A DNA stretch of 64,000 bases, from positions 150,728-214,727 of the forward strand of contig JAEUKI010000047.1 in the NCBI GenBank assembly GCA_016793325.1, read 5' to 3'. Below the pieces are notes generated by a model that searched no databases, had not been told where the DNA came from, and saw only the letters and a list, made by a program, of their open reading frames with translations. Source of the DNA: Myxococcales bacterium. Its GTDB lineage: Bacteria; Myxococcota_A; Polyangia; Polyangiales; Ga0077539. The translations under genes and the position numbers were made by a program. Shown one piece after another: positions 50,335 to 58,529 of this stretch. The number at the start of each line of letters is the position of its first letter. Within the stretch, counting starts at the first letter, position 1.

Positions 50335-51297
50335 ATGCATCGCAGCTCGAGCGCCCCGTGGGCCGCAGCGTTGATCGTGTTCTCTGGGGCCTGCAAGGCC
50401 CCGGCGCCCGCGCGCGTCGAGCCCGAACCCCCGCGTCGCGTCGTCGCATCAGCCCCCGACGCGAGCGCCGTCGTCGCGCCCGCGCCGCTGCCGGCGCGAA
50501 GAGCCCCCGAGGTGCCCGACGTCGTCGAGCCTGCGGATGTTCCAACGCCTGTCGACGTCGCGACAGCGAGCGCGTTCGACGAAGATCCCGCAGACGGAGG
50601 CGTCCCCGTCGCGCCTCGACGGGTCGCGCGAAACGAGCCGTACACGCTCGAAGTCGAAAACGACGAGTCCTGCGCCCTGCGCCTCGGGAGCGCGGGAATC
50701 GCTGCGCGATGCACCGAAGGGACGCTCGCGTGCACGCAATTGCTCACCGGCGCGATCACCGCGGCCGGCGCGACGGACACGGTGTGGGACTGCGAGCGCT
50801 CGAACCAATCGCTGCACTTCGCGGTGCTCTCGACCGCGCGCGCCGTCGTGTGGGCAGAGAACATCACGCAGCGCGACGACATCGACGGCTGGTGCGCAAT
50901 GGACCACGCCTCGGCCGAGCTCGTCCCCGCGGGAACGCACCCGACGCCCGCGGTGCTCGTTCACACGCGGGACTGTCAGTTCAGCTCGAACGCGACGTCG
51001 CGCGACGACGACTCGCTGTGGATCTGGCGCGACGGCGCGATGCACAAGCTCGCTGAATCCGAGTTCACTTGCGAGTTCAGCAGCACGCGAATGGGCCGCA
51101 ATTTCGGCGCTGGAATGGTCTCTTGCCAAGGCAGCTACGTCGCCCCAAACACGGCGGGCACGGGCGTCAACCTCGTCGGCTACCGCGTCGCCGTTCGACA
51201 GTCTGGCGTCGGAACAGGCCGGCTCATGAAGGGCACGGGCCACATTCAACGACGACTTCTCTGGTCACGCATGCTCTCGACCGAGCTCGACGAGTGA
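50335..51297 (+). CDS. Lipoprotein of unknown function
   Basis: 320 residues from ATG 50335; an upstream GTG at 50281 would add an Arg-rich leader that spoils the signal peptide. The start MHRSSSAPWAAALIVFSGAC gives lipobox SGAC with Cys20. A Pro/Ala/Val/Asp linker runs to about residue 95. The rest is a compact beta-rich domain with several Cys in pairs (NDESCALRLGSAGIAARC, TLACTQLLTG, GWCAMDHASAELVPAG, TRDCQFSSNATSRDDDSLW, FTCEFSSTRMGRNFGAGMV). I do not recognise a family. The 3' end overlaps the convergent 921-residue gene by 33 bp. Confidence 0.78.
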   Translation: MHRSSSAPWAAALIVFSGACKAPAPARVEPEPPRRVVASAPDASAVVAPAPLPARRAPEVPDVVEPADVPTPVDVATASAFDEDPADGGVPVAPRRVARNEPYTLEVENDESCALRLGSAGIAARCTEGTLACTQLLTGAITAAGATDTVWDCERSNQSLHFAVLSTARAVVWAENITQRDDIDGWCAMDHASAELVPAGTHPTPAVLVHTRDCQFSSNATSRDDDSLWIWRDGAMHKLAESEFTCEFSSTRMGRNFGAGMVSCQGSYVAPNTAGTGVNLVGYRVAVRQSGVGTGRLMKGTGHIQRRLLWSRMLSTELDE

Positions 51298-54030
51298 GCC
51301 CCGACCGCACTGCTCGAGGGCCTTCGCTGCGAGCGGCGCGATGCGCTCGATCACGCGCGGACCTCCGAGCGCCGCGAGCGCCCACGGTCGAGCGAGCACC
51401 ACGGACGGGCGCGCGCGGCTCTCGCCCGTGACCCAGCTTCGCACGATCGCGTCGCGGCCCAAGAGCCCGATGTCGTCTCGCAAGCGCTCGAACCCACGCT
51501 CTCCCGACGCTCGAAGCGCGCGCTCGACCCACGCGCGCGCGCGACGAACGGACTCGCTTCGCGCGTGCGGAAGGAGCTGCGCCGCCCACTCGAGCGCGGC
51601 CGCGCTCGGCATCGAGACGCCGAGGGGCAAGAGCTCGTCGACGATCCCCAGCGCGACAGCGTCCCGCTCGACGCCGGTCCGCGCTGCGTCCTCGGCGCAG
51701 CCTCGAAACACGTCTTCGACGCGCTTCGTGTTCGACCGGCGAACGAACGTCCGCACCGCGCGGTACCACCCTCGATCGCTCGCCGCTTCGAAGCGATCCA
51801 AGAGCGCGCGAAGCGCTGCTTCTGCCTGCAATTTGTCTCGATGTTCGTAGAGCGCCAACACGAGCGCGTGCGCGAGCGACACCGAGTCGATCGGCCACGG
51901 GTGCGCGGCCCACGCGAGCGCGTCCTCCGACGAGACGTGCGGAACGAGCTCGAAGATCGCCTGCCACGCGGGGTCGTCGAGCGCACATCCACGCGCGCGC
52001 CAGCCGCGAAACACCGCGCGCGCAGCGCGTTCGAGCGCGGGCTTTCCCTCGGGTAGCGCGCGGATCGCGGCGACGACCGCGCGGCGCTGGAGCAACGTCA
52101 CCCACTGCAACTCCCGCTCGAGCTCCGCAGCGTCGAGCGCGCGAAGCAACGCCGCTGGATGAAGCGCAGACAGAGGAACCTCTCGCTCCCCGTACGCGCC
52201 CGCGAGCACCTTGGTGGCGCACGCTTCGGACACGAGGGAGGCGATGGACGTCTCGATCCACTCCGCGCCCGCGTAGCGCGGGTCCGAGGTCGCAAAGTGC
52301 TCGGTCGCCGCGGCAAACGCCTGACAACGCGCCTCGGGATCCTCGAGCGCGTTCATCAACGCAGACGCGCTGTGCGGGCCTCGAAGCGCCGAGGGAACGT
52401 ACGCCCGCACGAACGCCGCTTGCTCGCCGCGCGCGATCACCGACGCCAGCTCGATCGGCAGCGTTCGAAGCGCTTCGCACGCTCGATCGTGCGCCGCGCA
52501 CACCACCGAACGCTCGCGGTCGCCGACGCCTCGCGCAAAGGAGATCGCGAGGTGCGCCCACGCTCTGCGTCGGTTCGGCGACAGCGAAGCCGCTGGAGCA
52601 TCGTCGAACAACCGCCGGACGAGCGCCTTCGGAAGCCGGACGAATTGCTGCGCCTCTGCGCCCCACACGAGCCCCCGCGCGACGCGATCCTCGAGCCACG
52701 CGAGCGCGCGACGAGAGCCTCGGCTCGCCGCCTCGCGAAGCCACGGCGAGTCGCTCGAACGCGCCGGCTCTCCCCCTGACAACACGCGCGAGATCGTCGC
52801 CGCGTGCTCGAGCGCGAACTCGACTGCGCCTTCGTCGTCCTTCGGCAGGGCGTCCCAGAGGTTCACCGCGCGCGCGATCTCTTCGTGTACGAGCGTCGGC
52901 TTCGCGAAGAGCTCGACGAGGGCGGCGCACTTTCGCGCGACGCTGACGCCGCGCGCCTTCGCGTGCGTGACCTTGATTTCGAGCAGCGATTTGTCGCTCG
53001 GATCCGCCGCGTCCATCAGCGCCACGAGCCGCTCGGCCGCGCGCTCGGCCCACGGCTCGTCGAGCACCTCGCTCGCGCGCGCCACGCGCCGCGCCTCGCG
53101 CGTCGTAGAGATCTCCAACCACGCGAAGAGCCGCTGCTCGAGCGCTGCCCGCGGCTCGGGCGTCGACGCGGCGCAGAGCGCCCTGTGCGCGCGAACGATG
53201 CTCTCGGTCAACGACAACGGCGCGCTCACAGGGAGCCACGGACGCGGCCGAGACAGCATTCTTTCGAAGAGCGAGCGCGCGCGCGGGAGCTCACCTGCGT
53301 GCGACAGCGCGATCACCGCAGCGGCCCGCGGGTCGAGCTCGTCGTACCCTTCGTCGAAATAGAGCTCGCCCTCTTCGATCGCGTCGATCGTCTGGTAGAG
53401 CTCGAGCGCTCGGGGCGCTGCTTCGTCCACGGGCAACGCGAGCAGCAAGAGTCCTTCGTCCTCGATCCCCTCTCCTCCGGCGCTCGCGCGCTGCGCGTCG
53501 CTCTGGGCGAGCGCTTCGCGCACGAGCGGCCCCAGCCGCGAAGCGACGTCCGCGCCCCACCGCTCGAACACATACGCGACGGTCTCTCCGCTCACCGCGT
53601 TGTTCGCGAGAGACACCGCGATGATGTCGTCGACGGCCCCTCGCTCGCGCGCGGCGGTCATCCACGCCCACCACTGAGAAGAGGCCTCGGGCACGGCGCT
53701 CGTCAGCGCGAGCCACGCTCGCGCGTCGAGCACCACGGAGAGATCGCCGATGGCGACAGAGCGCTCGCTCGGGGCCATGGCGCACACCAATTCAATCGCG
53801 TCGTCGACGCTCAGGTCCCCGAGCCACACCGCGGCGGCGAGCGCGTTCGGGGCCAGCGACGACGCGCGGTCCGCGAGCAGCTCGAGCTCGACCGCGACGG
53901 TGGCCTCTTCGACGAGGCACTCCTCGATCGTGATCGGGTCTGTGGCGGAGCGAAGTCGCGCGCGAGCTTCGTCGAGCCGCGCGTCGAGCCGCGCTCGGCT
54001 CGCGCGAAGCGTCGCGAGATCAACGCGCAT
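51265..54030 (-). CDS. Large helical protein of unknown function (921 residues)
   Basis: From ATG 54030. The N-terminal 60 residues are coiled-coil-like (RASRARLDARLDEARARLRS). The rest is a continuous series of helices with weak HEAT/TPR-like periodicity (AAVIALSHAGELPRARSLFE, ERAAERLVALMDAADPSDKS, RRAVVAAIRALPEGKPALER). There is no signal peptide, membrane segment or enzyme motif, so a cytoplasmic repeat scaffold is likely. Two long opposite-frame ORFs across it are composition shadows. Divergent from the Cys-rich lipoprotein at 54275 across a spacer with three operator-like dyads; its 3' end overlaps the convergent lipoprotein gene. Confidence 0.75.
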   Translation of the reverse strand: MRVDLATLRASRARLDARLDEARARLRSATDPITIEECLVEEATVAVELELLADRASSLAPNALAAAVWLGDLSVDDAIELVCAMAPSERSVAIGDLSVVLDARAWLALTSAVPEASSQWWAWMTAARERGAVDDIIAVSLANNAVSGETVAYVFERWGADVASRLGPLVREALAQSDAQRASAGGEGIEDEGLLLLALPVDEAAPRALELYQTIDAIEEGELYFDEGYDELDPRAAAVIALSHAGELPRARSLFERMLSRPRPWLPVSAPLSLTESIVRAHRALCAASTPEPRAALEQRLFAWLEISTTREARRVARASEVLDEPWAERAAERLVALMDAADPSDKSLLEIKVTHAKARGVSVARKCAALVELFAKPTLVHEEIARAVNLWDALPKDDEGAVEFALEHAATISRVLSGGEPARSSDSPWLREAASRGSRRALAWLEDRVARGLVWGAEAQQFVRLPKALVRRLFDDAPAASLSPNRRRAWAHLAISFARGVGDRERSVVCAAHDRACEALRTLPIELASVIARGEQAAFVRAYVPSALRGPHSASALMNALEDPEARCQAFAAATEHFATSDPRYAGAEWIETSIASLVSEACATKVLAGAYGEREVPLSALHPAALLRALDAAELERELQWVTLLQRRAVVAAIRALPEGKPALERAARAVFRGWRARGCALDDPAWQAIFELVPHVSSEDALAWAAHPWPIDSVSLAHALVLALYEHRDKLQAEAALRALLDRFEAASDRGWYRAVRTFVRRSNTKRVEDVFRGCAEDAARTGVERDAVALGIVDELLPLGVSMPSAAALEWAAQLLPHARSESVRRARAWVERALRASGERGFERLRDDIGLLGRDAIVRSWVTGESRARPSVVLARPWALAALGGPRVIERIAPLAAKALEQCGRGSLVELGREHA

Positions 54031-54124
54031 CGAACGTCGCGCCGCGAGCGACGGCGCAGTCGGTGACGAGAGAGCTCACGAAGACGAGCCGCGAGCGTAG
54101 CAAATCGCGCCGTGACGGGCGCGA

Positions 54125-54184
54125 GTACAGCCGGGTGTACCCGCAGGTACAGCCGGGTGTACTCCGCGGTACAGCCAGGTGTAC
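54125..54184. promoter_or_regulatory. Three operator-like dyads at exact 22-bp spacing
   Basis: Three 16-bp dyads GTACA-N6-TGTAC lie at 54125-54140, 54147-54162 and 54169-54184. Starts are 22 bp apart, about two helical turns. The first two are identical (GTACAGCCGGGTGTAC); the third has one A for G in the centre. They sit midway in the 244-bp divergent spacer, about 95 bp from the start on the left and 90 bp from the start on the right. Same-face spacing and conserved arms are what a cooperatively bound repressor or activator would need. A simple 22-bp tandem repeat without regulatory role is the alternative. Confidence 0.65.
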
Positions 54185-54274
54185 CTGCCGCGCCGCGGGC
54201 GCTGGACGCGCGCGAATTCATCGGGGACACTCCGAGAACAGACGCCCATCGAGCGCGGCGGGAGGAGTGAGCGA

Positions 54275-55168
54275 ATGCGGGGGAAGTTGATTGTGTGGGC
54301 GGTGATCGTGGCGGTTGTGGGGTGCGAAGCGCCACAGCGCGCAGACAGCGGCGCGGCGGGCGAACTGCGCGACGCGTCGAACACTCTTGATCGAAGCGCG
54401 CCCGACACAGGCGTCGTATGCACATGCGGTGGGCCCGTAGCTTGCCCCGGAGGACACCACGTCGATTGCTTCCGATTCGTGCGCTGTGATCGCGCGACAG
54501 GCTCGGTGTTCATCAATCCGCATGCGCCGTACCACGCGTGCGACGCCGACGCGGCTGCGGCGCTGTTCGCAGCAGACATCTGCGCGCAATTCGGCCGAAG
54601 AAGCGGGTATGCAACGTGTCGAGCCGGGTGTGACGACCGCTTGCGCGATGAGCGCTACGACCGGTGTATTCCGGCAGGACGGCCGTTCGCGGAGTACGAG
54701 TGGATGCTCCGCTACAAGTGCCTGGGCGTTCGAGACGTCGGCGCCAGCTGCAACAGCGACGATGATTGTCACCCCGTCGTCGACTCGCCCGACCTCAACC
54801 TCACGTGCGTCGACGGTCGCTGCGAGCGCACTTCGCGCCCGTCTGGCCCCATCGGCTTCGGCGAAGAGTGCCGAATCGACGAATCGATGCTCCGCGCGGG
54901 CATCATCGGATTCGGCGGAGAGACTTGCGTCGTGTCCGGCGCTCCTGGTTGCTGGCGTCAACGTCGAACAACCACCTGCGTCGTCGATGAGCAGTGCCCA
55001 TCGGGCTGGGACTGTGCGATCGACGAGCGGTGCAACGGCCTCTGCCTCCCCCGCGAAGCCAACCGTATCCCCGCGAATCTCGCAGCGCCGTGCTCCACCC
55101 CTGACGCTTCCGTCAGCGACGCAAGCGCAGACGCGGACGCAAGCGACGTCGAGAGCGACGGTCGATAA
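54275..55168 (+). CDS. Cys-rich lipoprotein
   Basis: 297 residues from ATG 54275, with a strong ribosome site GGAGGAG at 54261-54267, 7 nt before the start. The signal peptide ends in lipobox VVGC (Cys17). The mature protein is rich in paired Cys in several small modules: VCTCGGPVACPGGHHVDCF, CDADAAAALFAADICAQFG, CNSDDDCHPVVDSPDLNL with TCVDGRC, and TTTCVVDEQCPSGWDCAID with RCNGLC. It ends in an Asp/Ser/Ala tail (DASVSDASADADASDVESDG). Such Dxx-C-C surface modules recur in myxobacterial lipoproteins. It is probably controlled by the dyad array upstream. The stop shares its last base with the next start (TAATG). Confidence 0.82.
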   Translation: MRGKLIVWAVIVAVVGCEAPQRADSGAAGELRDASNTLDRSAPDTGVVCTCGGPVACPGGHHVDCFRFVRCDRATGSVFINPHAPYHACDADAAAALFAADICAQFGRRSGYATCRAGCDDRLRDERYDRCIPAGRPFAEYEWMLRYKCLGVRDVGASCNSDDDCHPVVDSPDLNLTCVDGRCERTSRPSGPIGFGEECRIDESMLRAGIIGFGGETCVVSGAPGCWRQRRTTTCVVDEQCPSGWDCAIDERCNGLCLPREANRIPANLAAPCSTPDASVSDASADADASDVESDGR

Positions 55169-55436
55169 TGCGCACACAGATTCGAATCGCGTTCGTCGTG
55201 TTCGCTCGCCCGTGGGCGACGGCGCGGGCATCTACGTCGCGTCGATCGACCCGTGCAGCCGGCGCCCCTCTGGCCCGCTGCGCCCGTTCTTCGTGAGCAC
55301 GGCGTTGGGTCGCGATGGAGCTCGCTTGCTCAGGCGCCCGGCGGACGTCGCGTTCGCGCCCGATGGAAGGCTCTTCGTCGCCGACGATCAGCACGGTTCG
55401 GTCTACTGGATCGCGCCCGACTCGCTACGGCGGTAA
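55168..55436 (+). pseudogene. Remnant of an exported propeller protein
   Basis: ATG 55168 overlaps the stop of the preceding lipoprotein gene (TAATG) and encodes a signal-like start (MRTQIRIAFVVFARPWATAR) that soon runs to a stop out of frame. In another frame the segment from about 55212 to 55436 reads GAGIYVASIDPCSRRPSGPL and ends RRPADVAFAPDGRLFVADDQ, HGSVYWI. That is the C-terminal end typical of NHL/sorbosone-dehydrogenase-like propellers of about 400 residues. The signal peptide and the last blade are thus both present but frame-shifted and without the middle. I read it as an internally deleted gene. A genuine 74-residue protein from GTG 55212 is the alternative. Confidence 0.6.
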
Positions 55437-55528
55437 CGCGAACTGAACCGTAGGGATTGCCAACCAGCCGGGGAACGGTATGCTCCCCGCGTCGGTTGCT
55501 CGTTCTGCGAGCCCACCCTCCGCCCTTC

Positions 55529-56110
55529 ATGCGCCTTCTCTTCGCCGTCACCGTCGCCATGCTCGTCGCGTTCGTCGCGACGCCGGCGGCGCACGCGGGG
55601 AGCCTCCCTCGATCCATGCCCCGCACCCTGCGCGGCCCCGAGGGAATGCAGCGCTGCACCGAAGCGCCGATCTCGCTCGCGTTCGACGTCGTCGAGACCG
55701 AAGCCGCCCGCTTCGCCGCGCCCGAGACGCTGACCTCGCGCTCCGAAGGGCTCGGCAACCCCAACCTCCGCACGCCCGCGCGACACGCGGACGACGCGAT
55801 GCCCGCGGCTCCGACGCGCGTCGCGGCAGCGCCACCTGTGCCTCCTCCGGTGAAGAAATCCGGGACGCACTGTGGTCAATCGTCGACGCGCGTGGTCGTG
55901 GGCTGTGCCGTCGGACACTCGCAGGCGCCGCAGCCGATGCTCGCGCCCGCTGGGGACGATCCACTGTTTTTCGGCTCGATCGCAGCGTTCGTGAAGGACG
56001 CTCGCGAGGGCCGCTCGCTCTCTCTCGTGCACGCGACCGCGCCGGTCACCGCCGAGGGAGGCGCTCGCGACGCGCACGCATCGACGCCCTGGCGTCCCCC
56101 CTGCGCCTGA
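55529..56110 (+). CDS. Small secreted protein of unknown function
   Basis: 193 residues from ATG 55529, chosen because it opens a clean signal peptide (MRLLFAVTVAMLVAFVATPA, cleavage likely after AHA). The mature part is short and partly disordered: PISLAFDVVETEAARFAAPE, a Pro/Ala stretch (VAAAPPVPPPVKKSG), two Cys (THCGQSSTRVVVGC), then FFGSIAAFVKDAREGRSL. I recognise no family. Flanked by the propeller remnant upstream and 335 bp without a gene downstream. Confidence 0.62.
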   Translation: MRLLFAVTVAMLVAFVATPAAHAGSLPRSMPRTLRGPEGMQRCTEAPISLAFDVVETEAARFAAPETLTSRSEGLGNPNLRTPARHADDAMPAAPTRVAAAPPVPPPVKKSGTHCGQSSTRVVVGCAVGHSQAPQPMLAPAGDDPLFFGSIAAFVKDAREGRSLSLVHATAPVTAEGGARDAHASTPWRPPCA

Positions 56111-56445
56111 ACGCGCTCGGCTGAGGCGTCTGCTCCTCTCGTGTGCGCTCGTGTTCGAGCCACACCGGCCCGAAGGTCCTTCGCGCGCTGCGGCTCTGCA
56201 GCGATCGCGAAGACTACCGGCCAACGGAGTGAGCCACGGTCCTCGCTGAGCGCCACGGTCGCGGATGGCCCCTGCGCCACGCGCGATTCGCGACGAGACG
56301 ACTCCGCTCGCTCCGAGCGGCGATCGGCTCTGCGCTGCGGAGGCTCGATGAGCGCTCGCGCTGCGCAGGGACAAATCACAAGCTTTTCCAGCTAATTCAC
56401 TCAATCTTTCAATCGTTTGTATCGAAGACCATCAACGGAGAAACC
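56111..56445. other. Gene-free spacer before the triple-DsbA gene
   Basis: 335 bp. Frames here are short and without motifs. The last 75 bp are AT-rich and probably contain the promoter of the downstream gene. I see nothing else of note. Confidence 0.55.
56371..56440 (+). promoter_or_regulatory. AT-rich promoter region and ribosome site of the triple-DsbA gene
   Basis: By my count 27 of 70 bases are G or C, a sharp drop from the surrounding sequence. It ends with GGAG at 56437-56440, 5 nt before ATG 56446. Exact promoter boxes are not evident. The contrast suggests a strong or specially regulated promoter and a well translated gene. Confidence 0.5.
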
Positions 56446-58455
56446 ATGAGCAAGGGAGCAGCATCGATTTCGATCATCCTTGCCGCGGTGTTCGGCTTCT
56501 TCATCGGCGTCGTCGCCGGTGGGAAGTGGACGGGCACCGAAGGCACGCCGGCGACCGAAGCGTCCGCCAGCGGAGATGCACAAGCAGACTCGACCCGCAT
56601 TCCGGTCGGAAACTCGCCGGTCCAGGGGCCCAACTCGGCCCTCGTGACCATCGTCGAGTTCTCGGACTTCGAGTGCCCGTTCTGCTCGCGCGTCGAGGAC
56701 ACGATCCGTCAGGTTCGTGAGCGCTACGGCAACAAGGTCCGCGTCGTGTGGAAGAACGCGCCGCTGCCCTTCCACCAGAACGCCGAGCCCGCCGCCAAGG
56801 CGTCCATCGCGGCGCACCGCCAGGGCAAGTTCTGGCAGATGCACCGATTGATGTTCCAGAACCAGCGCGAGCTCACGCAGGCGAATTTCGAGCGCTGGGC
56901 GCAAGAGATCGGCTGCGACATGAACCGCTTCCGCGCGGACATGAACTCGCCCGAAGTCGCCCGCCAAGTCGCGGACGACAAGGCCCTCGCCGAGCGCCTC
57001 AACGCGCAAGGCACGCCGAACTTCTTCATCAACGGGACGAACCTCGTCGGCGCGCAGCCGCTCGAGCGCTTCACGGCCCTCATCGATCAGGTCCTCGCGC
57101 GCGCCGAGACCATCACGCCCCGCAACCGCGTGTACGCGCAGATGACCGAGAACCCCGTGGCGTCGCCCGAGGAGCCCCAGCGCCCGCAGCAGCCGCAGCA
57201 GCCCCGCCAGGAGCTCGACCCGAACACGGTCTACAAGGTTCCTGTCGGCAACTCGCCGGTGCTCGGCGCGAACGACGCGCTCGTGACCGTCGTCGTCTTC
57301 TCGGACTTCGAGTGCCCCTTCTGCGCCCGCGTCGAGCCGACGCTCGCGCAGCTTCGTGAGCGCTTCGGCCGCGACATTCGCTTCGTCTGGAAGCACATGC
57401 CGCTGCCCTTCCACCAGAAGGCAGGTCCTGCGTCCGAAGCCGCGCAAGAGGCGATGGCGCAGCAGGGACACGCTGGATTCTGGCGCTTCCACGACGCGCT
57501 GTTCGTCGAGAACCGCGCGGCTGACATCCTCGAGCGCCCGAGCCTCGAGCGCATCGCGCAGGCCCAGGGCCTCAACATGGAGCGCTTCCGCGCCGCCCTC
57601 GACAACGGAACGCACCGCGCGTTCATCGAAGCGGACAAGACCCTCGCGCAGCAGATCGCTGCCAACGGCACGCCGCACTTCTTCATCAACGGCAAGCGCC
57701 TCGTCGGCGCGCAGCCGCTCGACCGCTTCGTCGCCGCCGTCGAAGCCGCCCTCACCGAGGCGCGCGCCAAGGTGGCCTCGGGCACGCCCCGCGCCCGCGT
57801 CTACGAAGAGATCACTGGCAACGGCGCCACCGCGCCCGTCTACCAGAACGGCGGCCAGGCCGCGGCCCCGCAGCAAGAGCAGGGTCCCGACCCGAACCGC
57901 CGCTACACGATCGCGCCGAACCCGCGCGCTCCGTTCCGCGGCGGCGCCAACGCGCGCGTCGTGCTCGAGCACTTCAGCGACTACCAGTGCCCCTTCTGCA
58001 CGCGCGTCAACCCGGCGCTCGAGCAGATCGCGCAGACCTACGGCGACCGCGTCAAGATCGTTTGGCGCGACTTCCCGCTGCCCTTCCACTCGAACGCGAT
58101 GATGGCCCACATGGCCGCGCGCGAAGCGATGGCGCAGCAGGGCAACGCTGGATACTGGCGCTACCACGACGCGCTCTTCGGCGCGCAGCAAGAGTTCTCT
58201 GGTGAGGCCGCCGCAGCGCGCGCGTTCTTCGAGCGCACCGCGCAGGCGCAGGGCCTCAACATGGAGCGCTTCCGCGCGGCTCTCGACAACCGCACGCACG
58301 AGGCCGCGATCCGTCAGGACATGCAGGCCCTCGAGCGCTCGGGCGCCGAAGCCGGAACGCCCGCGAGCTTCATCAACGGCCGCTTCGTCTCGGGCGCGCA
58401 GCCGTTCCCGGAGTTCCAGCGTCAGATCGACGCGGCGCTCGCCGAAGCCCGCTGA
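56446..58455 (+). CDS. Membrane-anchored protein with three DsbA-like thioredoxin domains
   Basis: 669 residues from ATG 56446. An uncleaved-looking anchor (ISIILAAVFGFFIGVVAGG) is followed by three tandem DsbA/DSBA-oxidoreductase-like domains. Each has a CPFC active site: Cys77/Cys80 (DFECPFCSR), Cys290/Cys293 (DFECPFCAR) and Cys515/Cys518 (DYQCPFCTR). Each also has a cis-Pro loop: GTPNFFING (189-197), GTPHFFING (408-416) and GTPASFING (637-645). PLPFH recurs after each active site. Pro/Gln linkers join the domains. Domains 2 and 3 share GLNMERFRAALDN and AMAQQGxAGxWRxHDALF, pointing to recent duplication. Family members make or shuffle disulphides in the periplasm; the Cys-rich exported proteins nearby are plausible substrates (inference). 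No DsbB is in the window. Confidence 0.93.
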   Translation: MSKGAASISIILAAVFGFFIGVVAGGKWTGTEGTPATEASASGDAQADSTRIPVGNSPVQGPNSALVTIVEFSDFECPFCSRVEDTIRQVRERYGNKVRVVWKNAPLPFHQNAEPAAKASIAAHRQGKFWQMHRLMFQNQRELTQANFERWAQEIGCDMNRFRADMNSPEVARQVADDKALAERLNAQGTPNFFINGTNLVGAQPLERFTALIDQVLARAETITPRNRVYAQMTENPVASPEEPQRPQQPQQPRQELDPNTVYKVPVGNSPVLGANDALVTVVVFSDFECPFCARVEPTLAQLRERFGRDIRFVWKHMPLPFHQKAGPASEAAQEAMAQQGHAGFWRFHDALFVENRAADILERPSLERIAQAQGLNMERFRAALDNGTHRAFIEADKTLAQQIAANGTPHFFINGKRLVGAQPLDRFVAAVEAALTEARAKVASGTPRARVYEEITGNGATAPVYQNGGQAAAPQQEQGPDPNRRYTIAPNPRAPFRGGANARVVLEHFSDYQCPFCTRVNPALEQIAQTYGDRVKIVWRDFPLPFHSNAMMAHMAAREAMAQQGNAGYWRYHDALFGAQQEFSGEAAAARAFFERTAQAQGLNMERFRAALDNRTHEAAIRQDMQALERSGAEAGTPASFINGRFVSGAQPFPEFQRQIDAALAEAR

Positions 58456-58493
58456 GCATCGCGCAACGAGGGGGGTGACGTGACGGGGGACTC

Positions 58494-58529
58494 GAGCTTC
58501 GCGCTGGCACTCACCACGCGACGAAGCTC
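58494..58529. terminator. Hairpin between two convergent genes
   Basis: GAGCTTCG (58494-58501) pairs perfectly with CGAAGCTC (58522-58529), with CG/CG pairs just inside. It begins 38 bp after the triple-DsbA stop; the right arm covers the last codons of the convergent gene. A factor-independent terminator acting both ways is plausible, though no T-tract follows. Confidence 0.45.
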
